A DNA stretch of 64,000 nt from LD21 sp963715785 (lineage in GTDB: Bacteria > Bacteroidota > Bacteroidia > Bacteroidales > VadinHA17): assembly GCA_963715785.1 (NCBI GenBank), contig OY970276.1, forward strand, positions 1,798,001 through 1,862,000, in the 5' to 3' direction. The translations under genes and the position numbers were made by a program. Position 1 is the stretch's first letter. Each line of letters opens with the position of its first letter. The notes beneath the pieces are model-generated. The model saw only the letters and a program-made list of their open reading frames with translations, was not told the origin of the DNA and ran no database searches. Shown here piece by piece: positions 16,044-25,724 of the stretch.

Positions 16044-17912
16044 ATGACTGAAAAGGAAAAATTATTTGATCATTTTCCTCCTGTTTCCACAAAGGAATGG
16101 ATGGATAAGATCAATATTGACCTGAAGGGCGCTGATTTTAATAAAAAACTTGTCTGGAAATCTGAAGAAGGGTTTGAGGTGATGCCATTTTACAGAATGG
16201 CGGATACCGGATCCCTGCATTATATCAGTTCGTTGCCTGGCGAATTTCCTTATCGGCGGGGCATAAAGGTAAAAAGCAACAAGTGGCTTATCAGGCAGAA
16301 TATCGGGGTATCCGATTATGCCGAAGCCAACCGGAAAGCTCTTGATATACTTATGAAAGGTGTTGATTCATTGGGCTTTATAATCACAGATCCTGAATCA
16401 GTTAGTGAAGCGAACTTTAATATTCTGCTGAAGGATATCCATACTGAAGCTATTGAATTGAATTTTCTTTGTACCGGGAAAGCCAGGGAGATAACCGGGC
16501 TTCTTTCAAAGATGGTGCAAACAAGCGGAGCAAATCCACTGGAAATCAGAGGAGCTTTTGAGGCCGATCCGTTAAGCAGACTTATGTTAAACGGTACATT
16601 ATGCATTCCCCCGGAACAAGGGTTTGACTACCTGGCTTCAGTTGTGGATTCTACTGCCGGTCTGCCACAATTCAGGGTTGTTCAGATAAATGCATCTAAT
16701 TTCAGGAATGCCGGAGCAGGGATAGTTTTAGAACTGGCTTTTGCGCTTTCTATAGGGCGTGAATATCTGACTCAGCTTACAGACAGAGGAATAAGTGCAG
16801 ATATTGCAGGCTCAAAAATAAGATTCAGCTTTGGTACAGGATCAGAATATTTTTCAGAGATAGCCAAATTGAGGGCCGCAAGACTTTTATGGTCGGTTAT
16901 AACCGATGCGTTTCATCCCGCCGGTGATAAGAAGTTAAAAATGGAAATTCATTGTGTGACCGCGGAATGGAATAAAACAGTATATGATCCTTACGTTAAT
17001 CTGCTCAGAACACAGACAGAAGCCATGTCAGCTATTCTCGGGGGAACCGACTCGCTTACGGTAGAACCTTTTGACATTGTATTCAGGAATCCCAATGAGT
17101 TTTCTGAGCGAATTGCCAGAAATCAGCAGCTTATTCTTAAGGAAGAGGCATATTTTGATAAGGTGGCTGATCCTGCGGCAGGTTCATATTATATTGAGAA
17201 TCTGACTGATCTGATAACGGAGAATGCGTGGAAAATATTCCTTGAAATCGAAGACAAAGGTGGGTTTCTGTCATGTCTGAAATCAGGGATTTTACAGAAT
17301 AAGCTATCAGAATCAGCAGGAGAGCGGATGAATAATGTTACATTGAGGAAAACTCTTTTGCTCGGTACAAATCACTTCCCAAATAATCTTGAAAAAATTT
17401 CAGCCACTGCAGACCTTGATAAGGTATTTGGCAGAAAAACATATGAACCTGATCTGGATGTAGAGCCAATCAAGATGGTAAGAGGATCGCAGAGCTTTGA
17501 AAAGTTAAGAATTGCCACCGATAATGCAGTTAAAAGGCCGGGAGTATTCCTTTTTTCTATCGGAAACCCTGCAATGAGAAAAGCCAGAGCACAGTTTTCT
17601 GCAAGCTTTTTCGGCTGTGCAGGCTATAAGATCGTTGATAATCAAGGTTTTGATTCAGTTGATGATGGAGTCCAGGACGCGCTTAAGTCGAACTGCGAAT
17701 TTGTAGTGATATGCAGCTCAGATGATGAATATCTCAAATTCGCCCCGGAAATTTTTATGAGATTAAGAGATAAGGCACAAGTAATAATTGCGGGAAATCC
17801 GGCATGTACGGATGAGCTGAAAGCCAGGGGAATTGAGAATTTTATTCATATCAGGTCAGATGTGATTGAGACACTGACAGAATTTAATAAAAGGCTTGGG
17901 ATTGTATACTGA
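16044..17912 (+). CDS. mutA: Methylmalonyl-CoA mutase small subunit
   Basis: A 622-residue subunit of the heterodimeric, adenosylcobalamin-dependent methylmalonyl-CoA mutase, which interconverts succinyl-CoA and (R)-methylmalonyl-CoA. The N-terminal two thirds (about 1-470) match the mutase TIM-barrel fold (FPPVSTKEWMDKINIDLKGADF, then RNQQLILKEEAYFDKVADPAAGSYYIENLT near 370-400). The C-terminal cobalamin-domain fold (about 490-622) lacks the DxHxxG cobalamin-binding motif, as is normal for the non-catalytic small subunit. The start at ATG 16044 is preferred over a TTG nine bases earlier. mutB follows after 27 bases on the same strand, so the two form an operon. Cytoplasmic, propionate pathway. 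Confidence 0.93.
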   Translation: MTEKEKLFDHFPPVSTKEWMDKINIDLKGADFNKKLVWKSEEGFEVMPFYRMADTGSLHYISSLPGEFPYRRGIKVKSNKWLIRQNIGVSDYAEANRKALDILMKGVDSLGFIITDPESVSEANFNILLKDIHTEAIELNFLCTGKAREITGLLSKMVQTSGANPLEIRGAFEADPLSRLMLNGTLCIPPEQGFDYLASVVDSTAGLPQFRVVQINASNFRNAGAGIVLELAFALSIGREYLTQLTDRGISADIAGSKIRFSFGTGSEYFSEIAKLRAARLLWSVITDAFHPAGDKKLKMEIHCVTAEWNKTVYDPYVNLLRTQTEAMSAILGGTDSLTVEPFDIVFRNPNEFSERIARNQQLILKEEAYFDKVADPAAGSYYIENLTDLITENAWKIFLEIEDKGGFLSCLKSGILQNKLSESAGERMNNVTLRKTLLLGTNHFPNNLEKISATADLDKVFGRKTYEPDLDVEPIKMVRGSQSFEKLRIATDNAVKRPGVFLFSIGNPAMRKARAQFSASFFGCAGYKIVDNQGFDSVDDGVQDALKSNCEFVVICSSDDEYLKFAPEIFMRLRDKAQVIIAGNPACTDELKARGIENFIHIRSDVIETLTEFNKRLGIVY

Positions 17913-17939
17913 CAATCAGCCGTTTAGAAGAGATTACAA

Positions 17940-20090
17940 ATGAGACCAAAATTTATATACAGCGACCTTAAAAACCTCCATGGCACCAAAAAAGATCCGG
18001 GTGAATGGGGGCTGGATAATGATATTAAGAAGGAATGGGTGACTCCTGAAAGGATCCCTATCAAGAGCGTTTATACAAAGGAAGATCTGAAAGGAATGGA
18101 GCATCTGAACTATGCTGCCGGGCTTCCTCCATTCCTGCATGGTCCATACTCAGGCATGTACACTATGATGCCATGGACAATAAGACAATATGCAGGTTTC
18201 TCAACAGCTGAAGAGTCAAATGCATTTTACAGACGGAATCTGGCTGCCGGTCAGAAAGGACTTTCTGTGGCTTTTGATCTGGCAACTCACCGGGGATACG
18301 ATTCGGATCATGAACGGGTTACGGGAGATGTTGGTAAAGCCGGAGTAGCTATTGACTCGGTTCTGGATATGAAATTGCTGTTCGACCAGATACCTCTGAA
18401 TAAGATGTCAGTGTCAATGACAATGAACGGTGCCGTTCTGCCGGTTCTTGCTTTTTACATTGTTGCGGCCCTGGAACAGGGTGCAAAGTTAGATGAGCTG
18501 ACAGGCACAATTCAGAATGATATCCTGAAGGAATTCATGGTCAGGAACACATATATCTATCCTCCTGCGTTTTCCATGAGAATAATTGCCGATATTTTCA
18601 GGTTTACTTCCGAAAAAATGCCGAAGTTTAATTCAATAAGCATTTCAGGTTATCATATGCAGGAGGCAGGGGCAACATGTGATATAGAACTTGCATATAC
18701 TCTCGCTGACGGACTCGAATATCTTCGTACCGGCATTAAGGCAGGACTCGACATTGATGCCTTTGCTCCGAGGTTGTCGTTTTTCTGGGCAATAGGCATG
18801 AATCATTTCATGGAAATTGCCAAGATGAGGGCTGCAAGGATGTTATGGTCAAAAATGGTGAAGGAATTTAATCCTAAGAATCCAAAATCGCTCGCCCTCA
18901 GAACTCATTGCCAGACTTCCGGATGGAGCCTTACTGAGCAGGATCCTTTTAATAATGTCGGACGTACCTGCATCGAAGCCATGGCGGCTGTGCTTGGTCA
19001 TACCCAGAGCCTTCACACAAACGCCCTCGATGAAGCAATAGCTTTGCCTTCAGAATTTTCGGCGCGAATAGCACGTAATACACAAATCTACATACAGGAT
19101 GAAACCCAGGTATGCAGGGCGATTGATCCCTGGGCTGGCTCGTATTATGTTGAAAACCTGACTAATGAGATTGTTCACAGAGCCTGGGAACATATAATGG
19201 AAGTTGAAAGTCTGGGAGGTATGGCAAAAGCTGTCGAATCAGGTGTCCCAAAGATGAGGATCGAGGAAGCTGCTGCAAGGGCCCAGGCAAAAATCGATTC
19301 AGGAGTTCAGGTTATTGTTGGAACAAACCGGTACAGACTCGAGAAGGAAGATGCTATTGAGACACTTGAAGTTGATAATTCAGCCGTACGTGAATCGCAG
19401 ATACTGCGGCTTTCAAAGCTTCGCACTGAAAGAAATGAAACAGAATGTCAGTTAGCTCTCGATGAGCTGACCAGATGTGTACAGACGGGAGAAGGGAACC
19501 TTTTGGAATTTGCTGTTGCAGCAGCAGCTAAAAGAGCCAGTCTTGGAGAAATATCTTTTGCTTGTGAAAAAATTGTCGGGAGGTATAAAGCAGTGATAAG
19601 AACAATATCAGGAGTTTATTCATCAGAGTACAAAACTGATGATGATTTTAAAGAAGCGCAGGCACTAGTTGCCAGGTTTGCAGAAAAGGAGGGCAGGCAG
19701 CCCCGGATAATGATCGCCAAGATGGGTCAGGATGGCCACGATCGGGGCGCTAAGGTTGTCTCAACAGGATATGCCGATATTGGCTTCGATGTTGATATCG
19801 GGCCACTATTCCAGACTCCGGCGGAGGCAGCTAAGCAGGCTGTTGAGAATGATGTCCATGTATTAGGGGTTTCCAGCCTTGCAGCCGGTCATAAAACACT
19901 AGTTCCTCAGGTAATAAGGGAATTGAAAATGCTTGGAAGGGAAGACATCCTGGTAATTGCCGGAGGCGTGATCCCGCATCAGGATTATCAATATCTCTAT
20001 GATTCAGGTGTTGCGGCAATATTTGGTCCGGGAACATCCGTTTCAAAAGCCGCAAAGCAGATTATGGGTATACTGCTTGAAATGAATTAA
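17940..20090 (+). CDS. mutB: Methylmalonyl-CoA mutase large (catalytic) subunit
   Basis: The 716-residue catalytic subunit. The barrel domain (about 60-560) carries the substrate-channel segments GPYSGMYTMMPWTIRQYAGF, DLATHRGYDSDH and NISGYHMQEAGA-like SISISGYHMQEAGAT; the C-terminal domain (about 580-716) carries the base-off cobalamin-binding motif GQDGHDRGAK with D-x-H-x-x-G, followed by GFDVDIGPLFQTPAE and the nucleotide-tail loop VIAGGVIPHQDY. Full length and intact. Together with mutA it operates in propionate formation via succinate or in propionate breakdown; no epimerase or meaB gene is in the window. No cobalamin riboswitch is seen upstream of the pair. Confidence 0.96.
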   Translation: MRPKFIYSDLKNLHGTKKDPGEWGLDNDIKKEWVTPERIPIKSVYTKEDLKGMEHLNYAAGLPPFLHGPYSGMYTMMPWTIRQYAGFSTAEESNAFYRRNLAAGQKGLSVAFDLATHRGYDSDHERVTGDVGKAGVAIDSVLDMKLLFDQIPLNKMSVSMTMNGAVLPVLAFYIVAALEQGAKLDELTGTIQNDILKEFMVRNTYIYPPAFSMRIIADIFRFTSEKMPKFNSISISGYHMQEAGATCDIELAYTLADGLEYLRTGIKAGLDIDAFAPRLSFFWAIGMNHFMEIAKMRAARMLWSKMVKEFNPKNPKSLALRTHCQTSGWSLTEQDPFNNVGRTCIEAMAAVLGHTQSLHTNALDEAIALPSEFSARIARNTQIYIQDETQVCRAIDPWAGSYYVENLTNEIVHRAWEHIMEVESLGGMAKAVESGVPKMRIEEAAARAQAKIDSGVQVIVGTNRYRLEKEDAIETLEVDNSAVRESQILRLSKLRTERNETECQLALDELTRCVQTGEGNLLEFAVAAAAKRASLGEISFACEKIVGRYKAVIRTISGVYSSEYKTDDDFKEAQALVARFAEKEGRQPRIMIAKMGQDGHDRGAKVVSTGYADIGFDVDIGPLFQTPAEAAKQAVENDVHVLGVSSLAAGHKTLVPQVIRELKMLGREDILVIAGGVIPHQDYQYLYDSGVAAIFGPGTSVSKAAKQIMGILLEMN

Positions 20091-20390
20091 GCAGAGTTGT
20101 CCGAATTTTTGCTATAAACGTTCAGTCTTCTGCATAATGTTATTTTTGTAGCGGAAGAGGCTGATATTCAATTACCACTGTGAATCTAATAACACTGGCG
20201 TCTGATTCTCTCGTCAGATGCGTGCTTCATCTTCTATCTGTCAAAAAGGCCTGTCAAATATTTATTTAGAACCTTTCTAAATCTCATTAAATCAGGCTCA
20301 TAAATATCATATTTTTAAGCCATCATTAGGCGATGCATTAATTTGGTGTCTCCCTGACAACGATTTTTTGCATTTTATATTTGTATTCAG
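20091..20390. other. Intergenic region, no gene seen
   Basis: Three hundred AT-rich bases between mutB and the tetraheme cytochrome gene. No reading frame of note, no tRNA-like pattern and no strong terminator hairpin. A TATATTTG box at 20376-20383, eight bases before the cytochrome start, resembles a Bacteroidetes -7 element but has no TTTG partner at the expected distance. Confidence 0.5.
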
Positions 20391-20858
20391 ATGAAGTTCT
20401 ACATACCTCCACAACTTAACCGGCTGGCAATTGCCTTTGCAGTATTTATTTCACTTTTTTTGGTGCTCCGGCATTTCCTGGTACCTGCTACATTTGGGGA
20501 GTACGGACATTACAGAGGCGCTTCACTGATTGATAATGCCAGTCCTGCAATACATTATGCCGGACAACAGGCTTGTTTCAAATGTCACCAGGATATAGAG
20601 GACAAGAAGGCTCTTGATGTTCATAGCGACATCCATTGTGAAACCTGTCATGGGCCCGGGGAAAATCATGTCATTAGCAGTAAGGTTGCAGATATATTAA
20701 AACCATCAGGGAACAGGGAATTCTGCGGCAGGTGTCACTCTCTTAATGCTGCAAAGCAGAAGAGCGCAATCTTTCAGGTTGACCTGTCAAAGCATAACGT
20801 CGGGAAAAATTGTATTGAATGTCACAATCCGCATCAGCCATGGGAAATGAAAAAATAA
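20391..20858 (+). CDS. Membrane-anchored tetraheme c-type cytochrome
   Basis: A 155-residue protein with one N-terminal membrane segment (about 11-32, serving as an uncleaved signal anchor) and four heme c attachment sites: CFKCH, CETCH, CGRCH and CIECH (between about 61 and 147). The periplasmic heme domain is small and resembles cytochrome c3/NrfB/NapC-like electron carriers. It is the first gene of a three-gene set (tetraheme cytochrome, four-cluster FeS protein, NrfD-type membrane protein), all closely packed or overlapping, so it probably passes electrons between a quinone-reactive membrane complex and a periplasmic partner. No catalytic subunit is encoded nearby. Confidence 0.85.
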   Translation: MKFYIPPQLNRLAIAFAVFISLFLVLRHFLVPATFGEYGHYRGASLIDNASPAIHYAGQQACFKCHQDIEDKKALDVHSDIHCETCHGPGENHVISSKVADILKPSGNREFCGRCHSLNAAKQKSAIFQVDLSKHNVGKNCIECHNPHQPWEMKK

Positions 20859-21607
20859 AATCATCGAGGAGGAAATTCCTCAAAACTGCTACTGCATTGG
20901 CAGGAGCCACTATAGGGTATTCGTGGCTTAAGTCTTCACAGGCTTTGCTTTACGCGGCTGAACCGAAAGACGAGAGTCTGCCCTGGTATGGAATAGTGAT
21001 TGATATTCAGAAATGTATAGGTTGCGGGAGCTGTGCAAAAGCTTGCAAAAGTGAAAATGACGTTCCGGTAGAGCCATTTTTCTTCCGGACCTGGATAGAA
21101 CAGTATACTGTAAAAAATGACGGCAGTGTGGATATTGTTTCACCCAATGGCGGCATTGACGGGTTCGAACAAAGAGTTCCCACCGAAGACATTTTTAAAT
21201 CATTCTTTGTACCGAAAATGTGCAATCATTGCTCTAAATCACCGTGTACACAGGTTTGTCCGGTAGGAGCAACCTATGAAAGCCCTGAGGGAGTAGTGCT
21301 TATTGATGAGAAATATTGTATCGGATGCAGGTATTGTGTGCAAGCCTGTCCTTATGGCTGCAGATTTATACACCCTGTCAAAAAGGTTGCAAATAAATGC
21401 ACCCTTTGTTACCACAGGCTGAAAAAAGGTCTTGCTCCTGCATGCATGGAAGTTTGCCCGACAGGTGCAAGGATGTATGGAAATCTCAGAGACAAAAACA
21501 GTGAGATTGTGAAATTTCTGAAGGAGCATACTACCCAGGTACTCAGGCCACATCTGAATACAGGATCAAAGCTTTTTTATAATGCATTAAGCTCGGAGGT
21601 AAAATAA
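20840..21607 (+). CDS. Tat-exported 4x[4Fe-4S] ferredoxin subunit (NrfC/HybA-like)
   Basis: A 255-residue periplasmic iron-sulphur protein. A twin-arginine signal (SSRRKFLKTATALAGATIG, about 8-26) precedes four cysteine clusters: CIGCGSCAKAC, CNHCSKSPCTQVCP, CIGCRYCVQACP and CTLCYHRLKKGLAPACMEVCP, the pattern of NrfC, HybA and DmsB-type electron-transfer subunits. The chosen start (MGNEKIKSSRRK, base 20840) places the twin arginine close to the N-terminus; a frame-matched ATG at 20819 is possible. The gene overlaps the end of the cytochrome gene by 19 bases, and the NrfD-like gene starts one base after its stop, so the three are translationally coupled. Confidence 0.9.
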   Translation: MGNEKIKSSRRKFLKTATALAGATIGYSWLKSSQALLYAAEPKDESLPWYGIVIDIQKCIGCGSCAKACKSENDVPVEPFFFRTWIEQYTVKNDGSVDIVSPNGGIDGFEQRVPTEDIFKSFFVPKMCNHCSKSPCTQVCPVGATYESPEGVVLIDEKYCIGCRYCVQACPYGCRFIHPVKKVANKCTLCYHRLKKGLAPACMEVCPTGARMYGNLRDKNSEIVKFLKEHTTQVLRPHLNTGSKLFYNALSSEVK

Positions 21608-21608
21608 T

Positions 21609-22805
21609 ATGGAACAGCATTACCAGCAATTATATAATATTCTGGCTCATTCTCAGGGTTATATTTTCCCAAATGAAATTGATCTTCAGTGGGGTATACT
21701 GATCGTTGTCTATCCTTTCATAACAGGACTTGTGGCCGGAGCATTTATTCTTGCCTCACTTGAAAGGGTTTTTAAAGTCAGGATTCTGAAGCCAACCTAC
21801 CAGATCGCCCTTCTTACGGCACTTTCTTTTCTGCTTGTTGCAACAATGCCTCTTATCAGCCACCTCTCACAGCCTCAGAGAGCATACGAAATTTTGATCA
21901 CACCCCATTCATCGTCAGCTATGGCTATTTTCGGCTTTGTATACCTGTGGTATCTCATGGTCGTACTATTGCTTGAGATCTGGTTTGACTACCGGCACAG
22001 TATGGTTGTATGGGCCGGGGAGAAAAGAGGAATCATGAAATGGGTGTACAGAATCCTTACTCTCGGTGTTAATGATATCACTCCCAGAACACTTAAATGG
22101 GACAAAAAACTAGGATATATAATTACTGTTGTGGGAATTCCGTCAGCCTTTATTTTGCATGGCTATGTAGGCTTTATTTTTGGTTCGATAAAAGCTAACC
22201 CCTGGTGGTCGACACCCCTGATGCCAATTATTTTTCTTTTTTCTGCTATGGTATCAGGAATAGCATTGGTCTTATTGGTTTATATGATAATCTCTAATTT
22301 CCGCAAGAAAATCATCGACCTGGATGTTTTGGATACAATAGGAAAGTATCTGTTTTTCGTATTGATTCTTGACTTTACTCTCGAAGGTCTCGATCAGATA
22401 CAAAGGATTTATGAAGCAGGTGAATCATTTGAAATTTTAAAGCTTTTGGTATCTTCAAAACTGTACCTGACATTGTTTGTTTCGCAGGGGCTCATAGGCA
22501 CTATTATTCCGCTTATTACACTGGCGTTCCTCCAGTTCTATAAACACCGGATAAAATTGCGCAAAACGATGTATTTCATTGTTGGGATCCTGGTTTTGAT
22601 TGGAGTTTATTCAATGCGATGGAATGTGGTCATCGGAGGTCAGTTATTCTCCAAAAGCTTCGCAGGGTTTACCAGCTTCAAGGTGGGGTTGATAGGCTTA
22701 GATGGAACCCTGATGGCTGCATTCTGGCTAGTACTCCCAATAGGTATTTTAGCATTTCTCCTGTGGCTCCTGCCTCCCTGGAAAATGGTTCCGGAACAGG
22801 AATAA
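21609..22805 (+). CDS. NrfD/PsrC-like quinone-interacting membrane subunit
   Basis: A 398-residue polytopic membrane protein with about ten hydrophobic segments, of the NrfD/PsrC/polysulphide reductase NrfD family. It begins YNILAHSQGYIFPNEIDLQWGILIVVYPFITGLVAGAFIL (about 9-48), where the family places its quinone-side residues, and has FGSIKANPWWSTPLMPIIFLFSAMVSGIALVLLV in the middle. NrfD proteins accept electrons from or donate them to menaquinone and couple to the FeS subunit. Directly downstream of the FeS gene, forming the membrane part of this module. The molybdopterin or pentaheme catalytic subunits that usually accompany it are absent here. Confidence 0.88.
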   Translation: MEQHYQQLYNILAHSQGYIFPNEIDLQWGILIVVYPFITGLVAGAFILASLERVFKVRILKPTYQIALLTALSFLLVATMPLISHLSQPQRAYEILITPHSSSAMAIFGFVYLWYLMVVLLLEIWFDYRHSMVVWAGEKRGIMKWVYRILTLGVNDITPRTLKWDKKLGYIITVVGIPSAFILHGYVGFIFGSIKANPWWSTPLMPIIFLFSAMVSGIALVLLVYMIISNFRKKIIDLDVLDTIGKYLFFVLILDFTLEGLDQIQRIYEAGESFEILKLLVSSKLYLTLFVSQGLIGTIIPLITLAFLQFYKHRIKLRKTMYFIVGILVLIGVYSMRWNVVIGGQLFSKSFAGFTSFKVGLIGLDGTLMAAFWLVLPIGILAFLLWLLPPWKMVPEQE

Positions 22806-22850
22806 TGAATCTATTTATTAAGGTTTTTTCCAATTTTATAATTCTTTGCC

Positions 22851-24497
22851 ATGGCAGATCGAAATGAAGAAATGGAAAAAATTCTCAGCAGGCTGCAATC
22901 TTTAGAATTACGCCTAAGCAGACTTGAAGGCACCGTTAGCATAGCTGATAATGAGCCGGTCAGCAACCTGGTGGAACAGCGACATGACGATATACCTATC
23001 AATGATGAGCCAGTAGCATTTGACAATGAAAAGCTTCTTGAAACTCAGATCGGAAAGTATGGACTGGCATGGTTAGGCAATATTGTATTGTTATTCGGCA
23101 TCACTTTTGTCACACAGTACATGATTAGTCTCGGTTTCAGGTTTTTCTCAGTTTTAATTGGCTATATCGCATCGGCTGCAATTTTATTTTCTGCTTCGTA
23201 TATTAAAAAGACAAATGTTCACCTGGCTTTTATTTTCAGGATAAATGCAATGGTGCTTCTATTTTATGTTACTGTCAGATTACATTTCTTCTCGGTTTCG
23301 CCGCTCATTCATGAAAAGACAATTTCTCTGATTATCCTTATACTTCTTACAGCCATACAAGTCTATACCTCAATCCGTAACAAGTCGCAATCCTTCGCGG
23401 CCCTTGCAGTGCTGTTTGCTCTGGGTTTGGCATTCCTGGGCGATAGTACAATTTTTACACTGTCCATCACAACACTGACCGCTGCCGGGGCAGTTTATCT
23501 CTATTACCGCTTTAACTGGGAACCATTGCTTGTCGCTACCATTTTTCTTACTTATGCAGCTTTTTTCATCTGGCTCTTTGGGAATCCATTGATGGGTCAT
23601 CCCATGCAGATGATCACGGAACATCATTATGGTGTGGTCTACCTTCTTGTAACAGGGGCATGCTTTTCATTTATGGCCTGGTTCAGAAAGAAGGAGTCGG
23701 TTTCAGACGATTTTTTTATCAGCGTAATAATCATTAACGGAGTGCTCTTAACTCTCCTGCTGCTTGTGACTGTAATGAGATTTTTCAGCACCAGCTACGT
23801 CAGCCTCTTTGTCATCATCACAGTTTGCTGCCTGGCATATTCAGTTTTACTTCACTCAAAATCGGATTGGAATTTTGCCTCTGCCTTCTATGCCCTGTAT
23901 GGCTTTATGGCAATGAGCATTGCGCTTTATGGTATTTTCGGACTGCCAGATGTATTCACATTATTATCTGTCCAGAGCCTCCTTGTGGTTTCAATGGCAT
24001 TATGGTTCCGGAACCGGCTGATAATTCTAATGAACAGTTTGCTTTTCGTGACAATTCTTTTGATTTACCTTCTGACTTCGAAAAATGTCAGCGGAATAAA
24101 TTTCAGTTTTACTTTTATTGCTCTTATTTCAGCACGAATAATTAACTGGAAAAGATCAAGGCTTCAGATCAAAACAGACATGATAAGGAACCTTTATATG
24201 TTAATAGGGTTTTTTATGATGCTGCTGGCATTATTACATGCGGTACCCAGTCAATTTATTACATTTTCATGGACGTGCGCGGCACTTTTCTATTTTATAA
24301 TCAGCCTTGTGTTAAAAAATATAAAATACAGATATATGGCACTGGGAACAATGATCTGCTCGGCTTTATATCTGTTTATAGTTGACCTGGCCAGGATCGG
24401 AATAATATACAGAATACTTGCATTGCTTTTTCTGGCAGCTATTTCCATTGGAATATCCATCTATTATACAAGCAGGGTAAAAAAGGCAGACAATTGA
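22851..24497 (+). CDS. DUF2339-like multi-pass membrane protein
   Basis: A 548-residue protein that begins with a short coiled coil (MADRNEEMEKILSRLQSLELRLSRLEG, about 1-27), an acidic linker, then ETQIGKYGLAWLGNIVLLFGITF (about 64-86), the signature opening of the DUF2339 family, and about 14 to 15 membrane helices to the end. The function of the family is unknown. It starts 45 bases after the NrfD-like gene on the same strand and could be cotranscribed, though this may be chance. Nothing in the sequence suggests a catalytic site. Confidence 0.75.
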   Translation: MADRNEEMEKILSRLQSLELRLSRLEGTVSIADNEPVSNLVEQRHDDIPINDEPVAFDNEKLLETQIGKYGLAWLGNIVLLFGITFVTQYMISLGFRFFSVLIGYIASAAILFSASYIKKTNVHLAFIFRINAMVLLFYVTVRLHFFSVSPLIHEKTISLIILILLTAIQVYTSIRNKSQSFAALAVLFALGLAFLGDSTIFTLSITTLTAAGAVYLYYRFNWEPLLVATIFLTYAAFFIWLFGNPLMGHPMQMITEHHYGVVYLLVTGACFSFMAWFRKKESVSDDFFISVIIINGVLLTLLLLVTVMRFFSTSYVSLFVIITVCCLAYSVLLHSKSDWNFASAFYALYGFMAMSIALYGIFGLPDVFTLLSVQSLLVVSMALWFRNRLIILMNSLLFVTILLIYLLTSKNVSGINFSFTFIALISARIINWKRSRLQIKTDMIRNLYMLIGFFMMLLALLHAVPSQFITFSWTCAALFYFIISLVLKNIKYRYMALGTMICSALYLFIVDLARIGIIYRILALLFLAAISIGISIYYTSRVKKADN

Positions 24498-24589
24498 ATT
24501 CAGAGCACTTTACCTGACATATTCCCACCGATATATTTTATCCATTTGAAAAAATACTATTAATTTGTATTTCTCTTAATTGTCAATTA

Positions 24590-25174
24590 ATGAAAAATAT
24601 TTATTTCCTCCTTATCATACTTTTCATTTCAATAAGCAGCTGCAAGACCACCAGGCCTGTTTCCGGTAAAACAGCTGAACCTGCAACAAATTCGCCTGTT
24701 CCTGAAGATAATCAGACTGCTCCTTTAAATTACAGCGATCAGACAACCTGGCTCCTTGGGTATTTTAATCCTGACCAGCTGACACATTATCCTTATTCGA
24801 CCTGGTACCTGAAGGGATTTGATGAATATGACTTGAAGACAGAACCTCTGAATAAGTTGCTGGCAATCAATAAAGATGACATATCAATAAAAGTTGTTAT
24901 GGGAACATGGTGTCCCGATAGCAGAAGAGAGGTCCCCCGATTTATGAGAATTCTCGATGCCTGGAAGTTTCCGGCAGGGAGAGTTATCTTCATCGGAGTG
25001 GATGATGCTAAGCGTTCACCCGTAGGAGAGTATATAAAACTTGGCATAGAAAGGGTACCGACCTTTATTATATATAAAAATAATATTGAAGTGGGACGCA
25101 TCATTGAAAATCCTGTGACGTCTTTAGGACAGGATATGGTTAACATCCTTACAGGAATGAAAAACAATAAATAA
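24590..25174 (+). CDS. Thioredoxin-fold lipoprotein with CPDS motif
   Basis: A 194-residue lipoprotein: the signal peptide ends in a lipobox (FISISSCKTT, Cys 18), so it is lipid-anchored on the periplasmic or outer side. The thioredoxin-like fold spans about 85-190, with VVMGTWCPDSRREVPRFMRIL in the active-site place and the cis-proline in IERVPTFIIYKNN. The active site is C-P-D-S, with the second cysteine replaced by serine, so it cannot form the usual disulphide. This CPDS form recurs in Bacteroidetes and suggests a monothiol or non-redox role. It precedes a DUF4190 gene by nine bases. Confidence 0.75.
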   Translation: MKNIYFLLIILFISISSCKTTRPVSGKTAEPATNSPVPEDNQTAPLNYSDQTTWLLGYFNPDQLTHYPYSTWYLKGFDEYDLKTEPLNKLLAINKDDISIKVVMGTWCPDSRREVPRFMRILDAWKFPAGRVIFIGVDDAKRSPVGEYIKLGIERVPTFIIYKNNIEVGRIIENPVTSLGQDMVNILTGMKNNK

Positions 25175-25183
25175 TTAAACATC

Positions 25184-25711
25184 ATGGAAGAGGTAAAAAA
25201 CAATACGGGTCAAAATCTTGGAATTGCCGCACTAATAACCGCTGTAGTGACTTTTGTACTTGCAGTTATTCCATGTGTGGGCCTGATAGCAATTATACCC
25301 GGGATCATAGCTATCGTACTTGCGACAGTCGGACTTTCTCAGGCTGGCAGGAATAACTCACCGCGGGGTGTGCCTCTTGCGGGATTAATCATTGCCATTG
25401 TAGCTTCAATGATCTCGTTCTCACAGATTTTTGTTGCAGGAAAAATTGCCCGGAAAGCTGATAATTGGCCTCATAATATTCAGAATGTGATAAATGATGT
25501 ACAGGACAACGTTTCAAAGGAACTGGAGGATGGAAATGTTTCAATAAAAGTTGAAAGCAACGGGAATAAGGTTGAAATAAATACTAATTCCAACAAAAAA
25601 GAACAGATGAAGGAACTGGAAAACCTTGAAGGAGGAGACAAAACAAAACAGGATAGTATCCAGAAACAGGACAGTATTAAAAAACATGTTATTGTACACA
25701 GGAAAAAATAA
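25184..25711 (+). CDS. DUF4190 domain membrane protein
   Basis: A 175-residue protein with two membrane helices (about 10-50 and 60-85) forming the DUF4190 unit (GIAALITAVVTFVLAVIPCVG, then LATVGLSQAGRNNSPRGVPLAGLIIAIVASMIS), followed by a hydrophilic, highly charged tail (about 90-175) that ends in QDSIQKQDSIKKHVIVHRKK, with a repeated QDSI word. The tail contains SKELEDGNVSIKVESNGNKVEINTNSN. Function unknown. Situated between the thioredoxin-like lipoprotein and a DUF2752 gene; the spacing suggests one transcript. Confidence 0.75.
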   Translation: MEEVKNNTGQNLGIAALITAVVTFVLAVIPCVGLIAIIPGIIAIVLATVGLSQAGRNNSPRGVPLAGLIIAIVASMISFSQIFVAGKIARKADNWPHNIQNVINDVQDNVSKELEDGNVSIKVESNGNKVEINTNSNKKEQMKELENLEGGDKTKQDSIQKQDSIKKHVIVHRKK

Positions 25712-25724
25712 TATATTACACAAT

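Noticed and set aside
21150..21175. GGTTCGAA resembling a tRNA T-loop
   Set aside because: It lies in the middle of the FeS protein coding sequence and has no cloverleaf partner.
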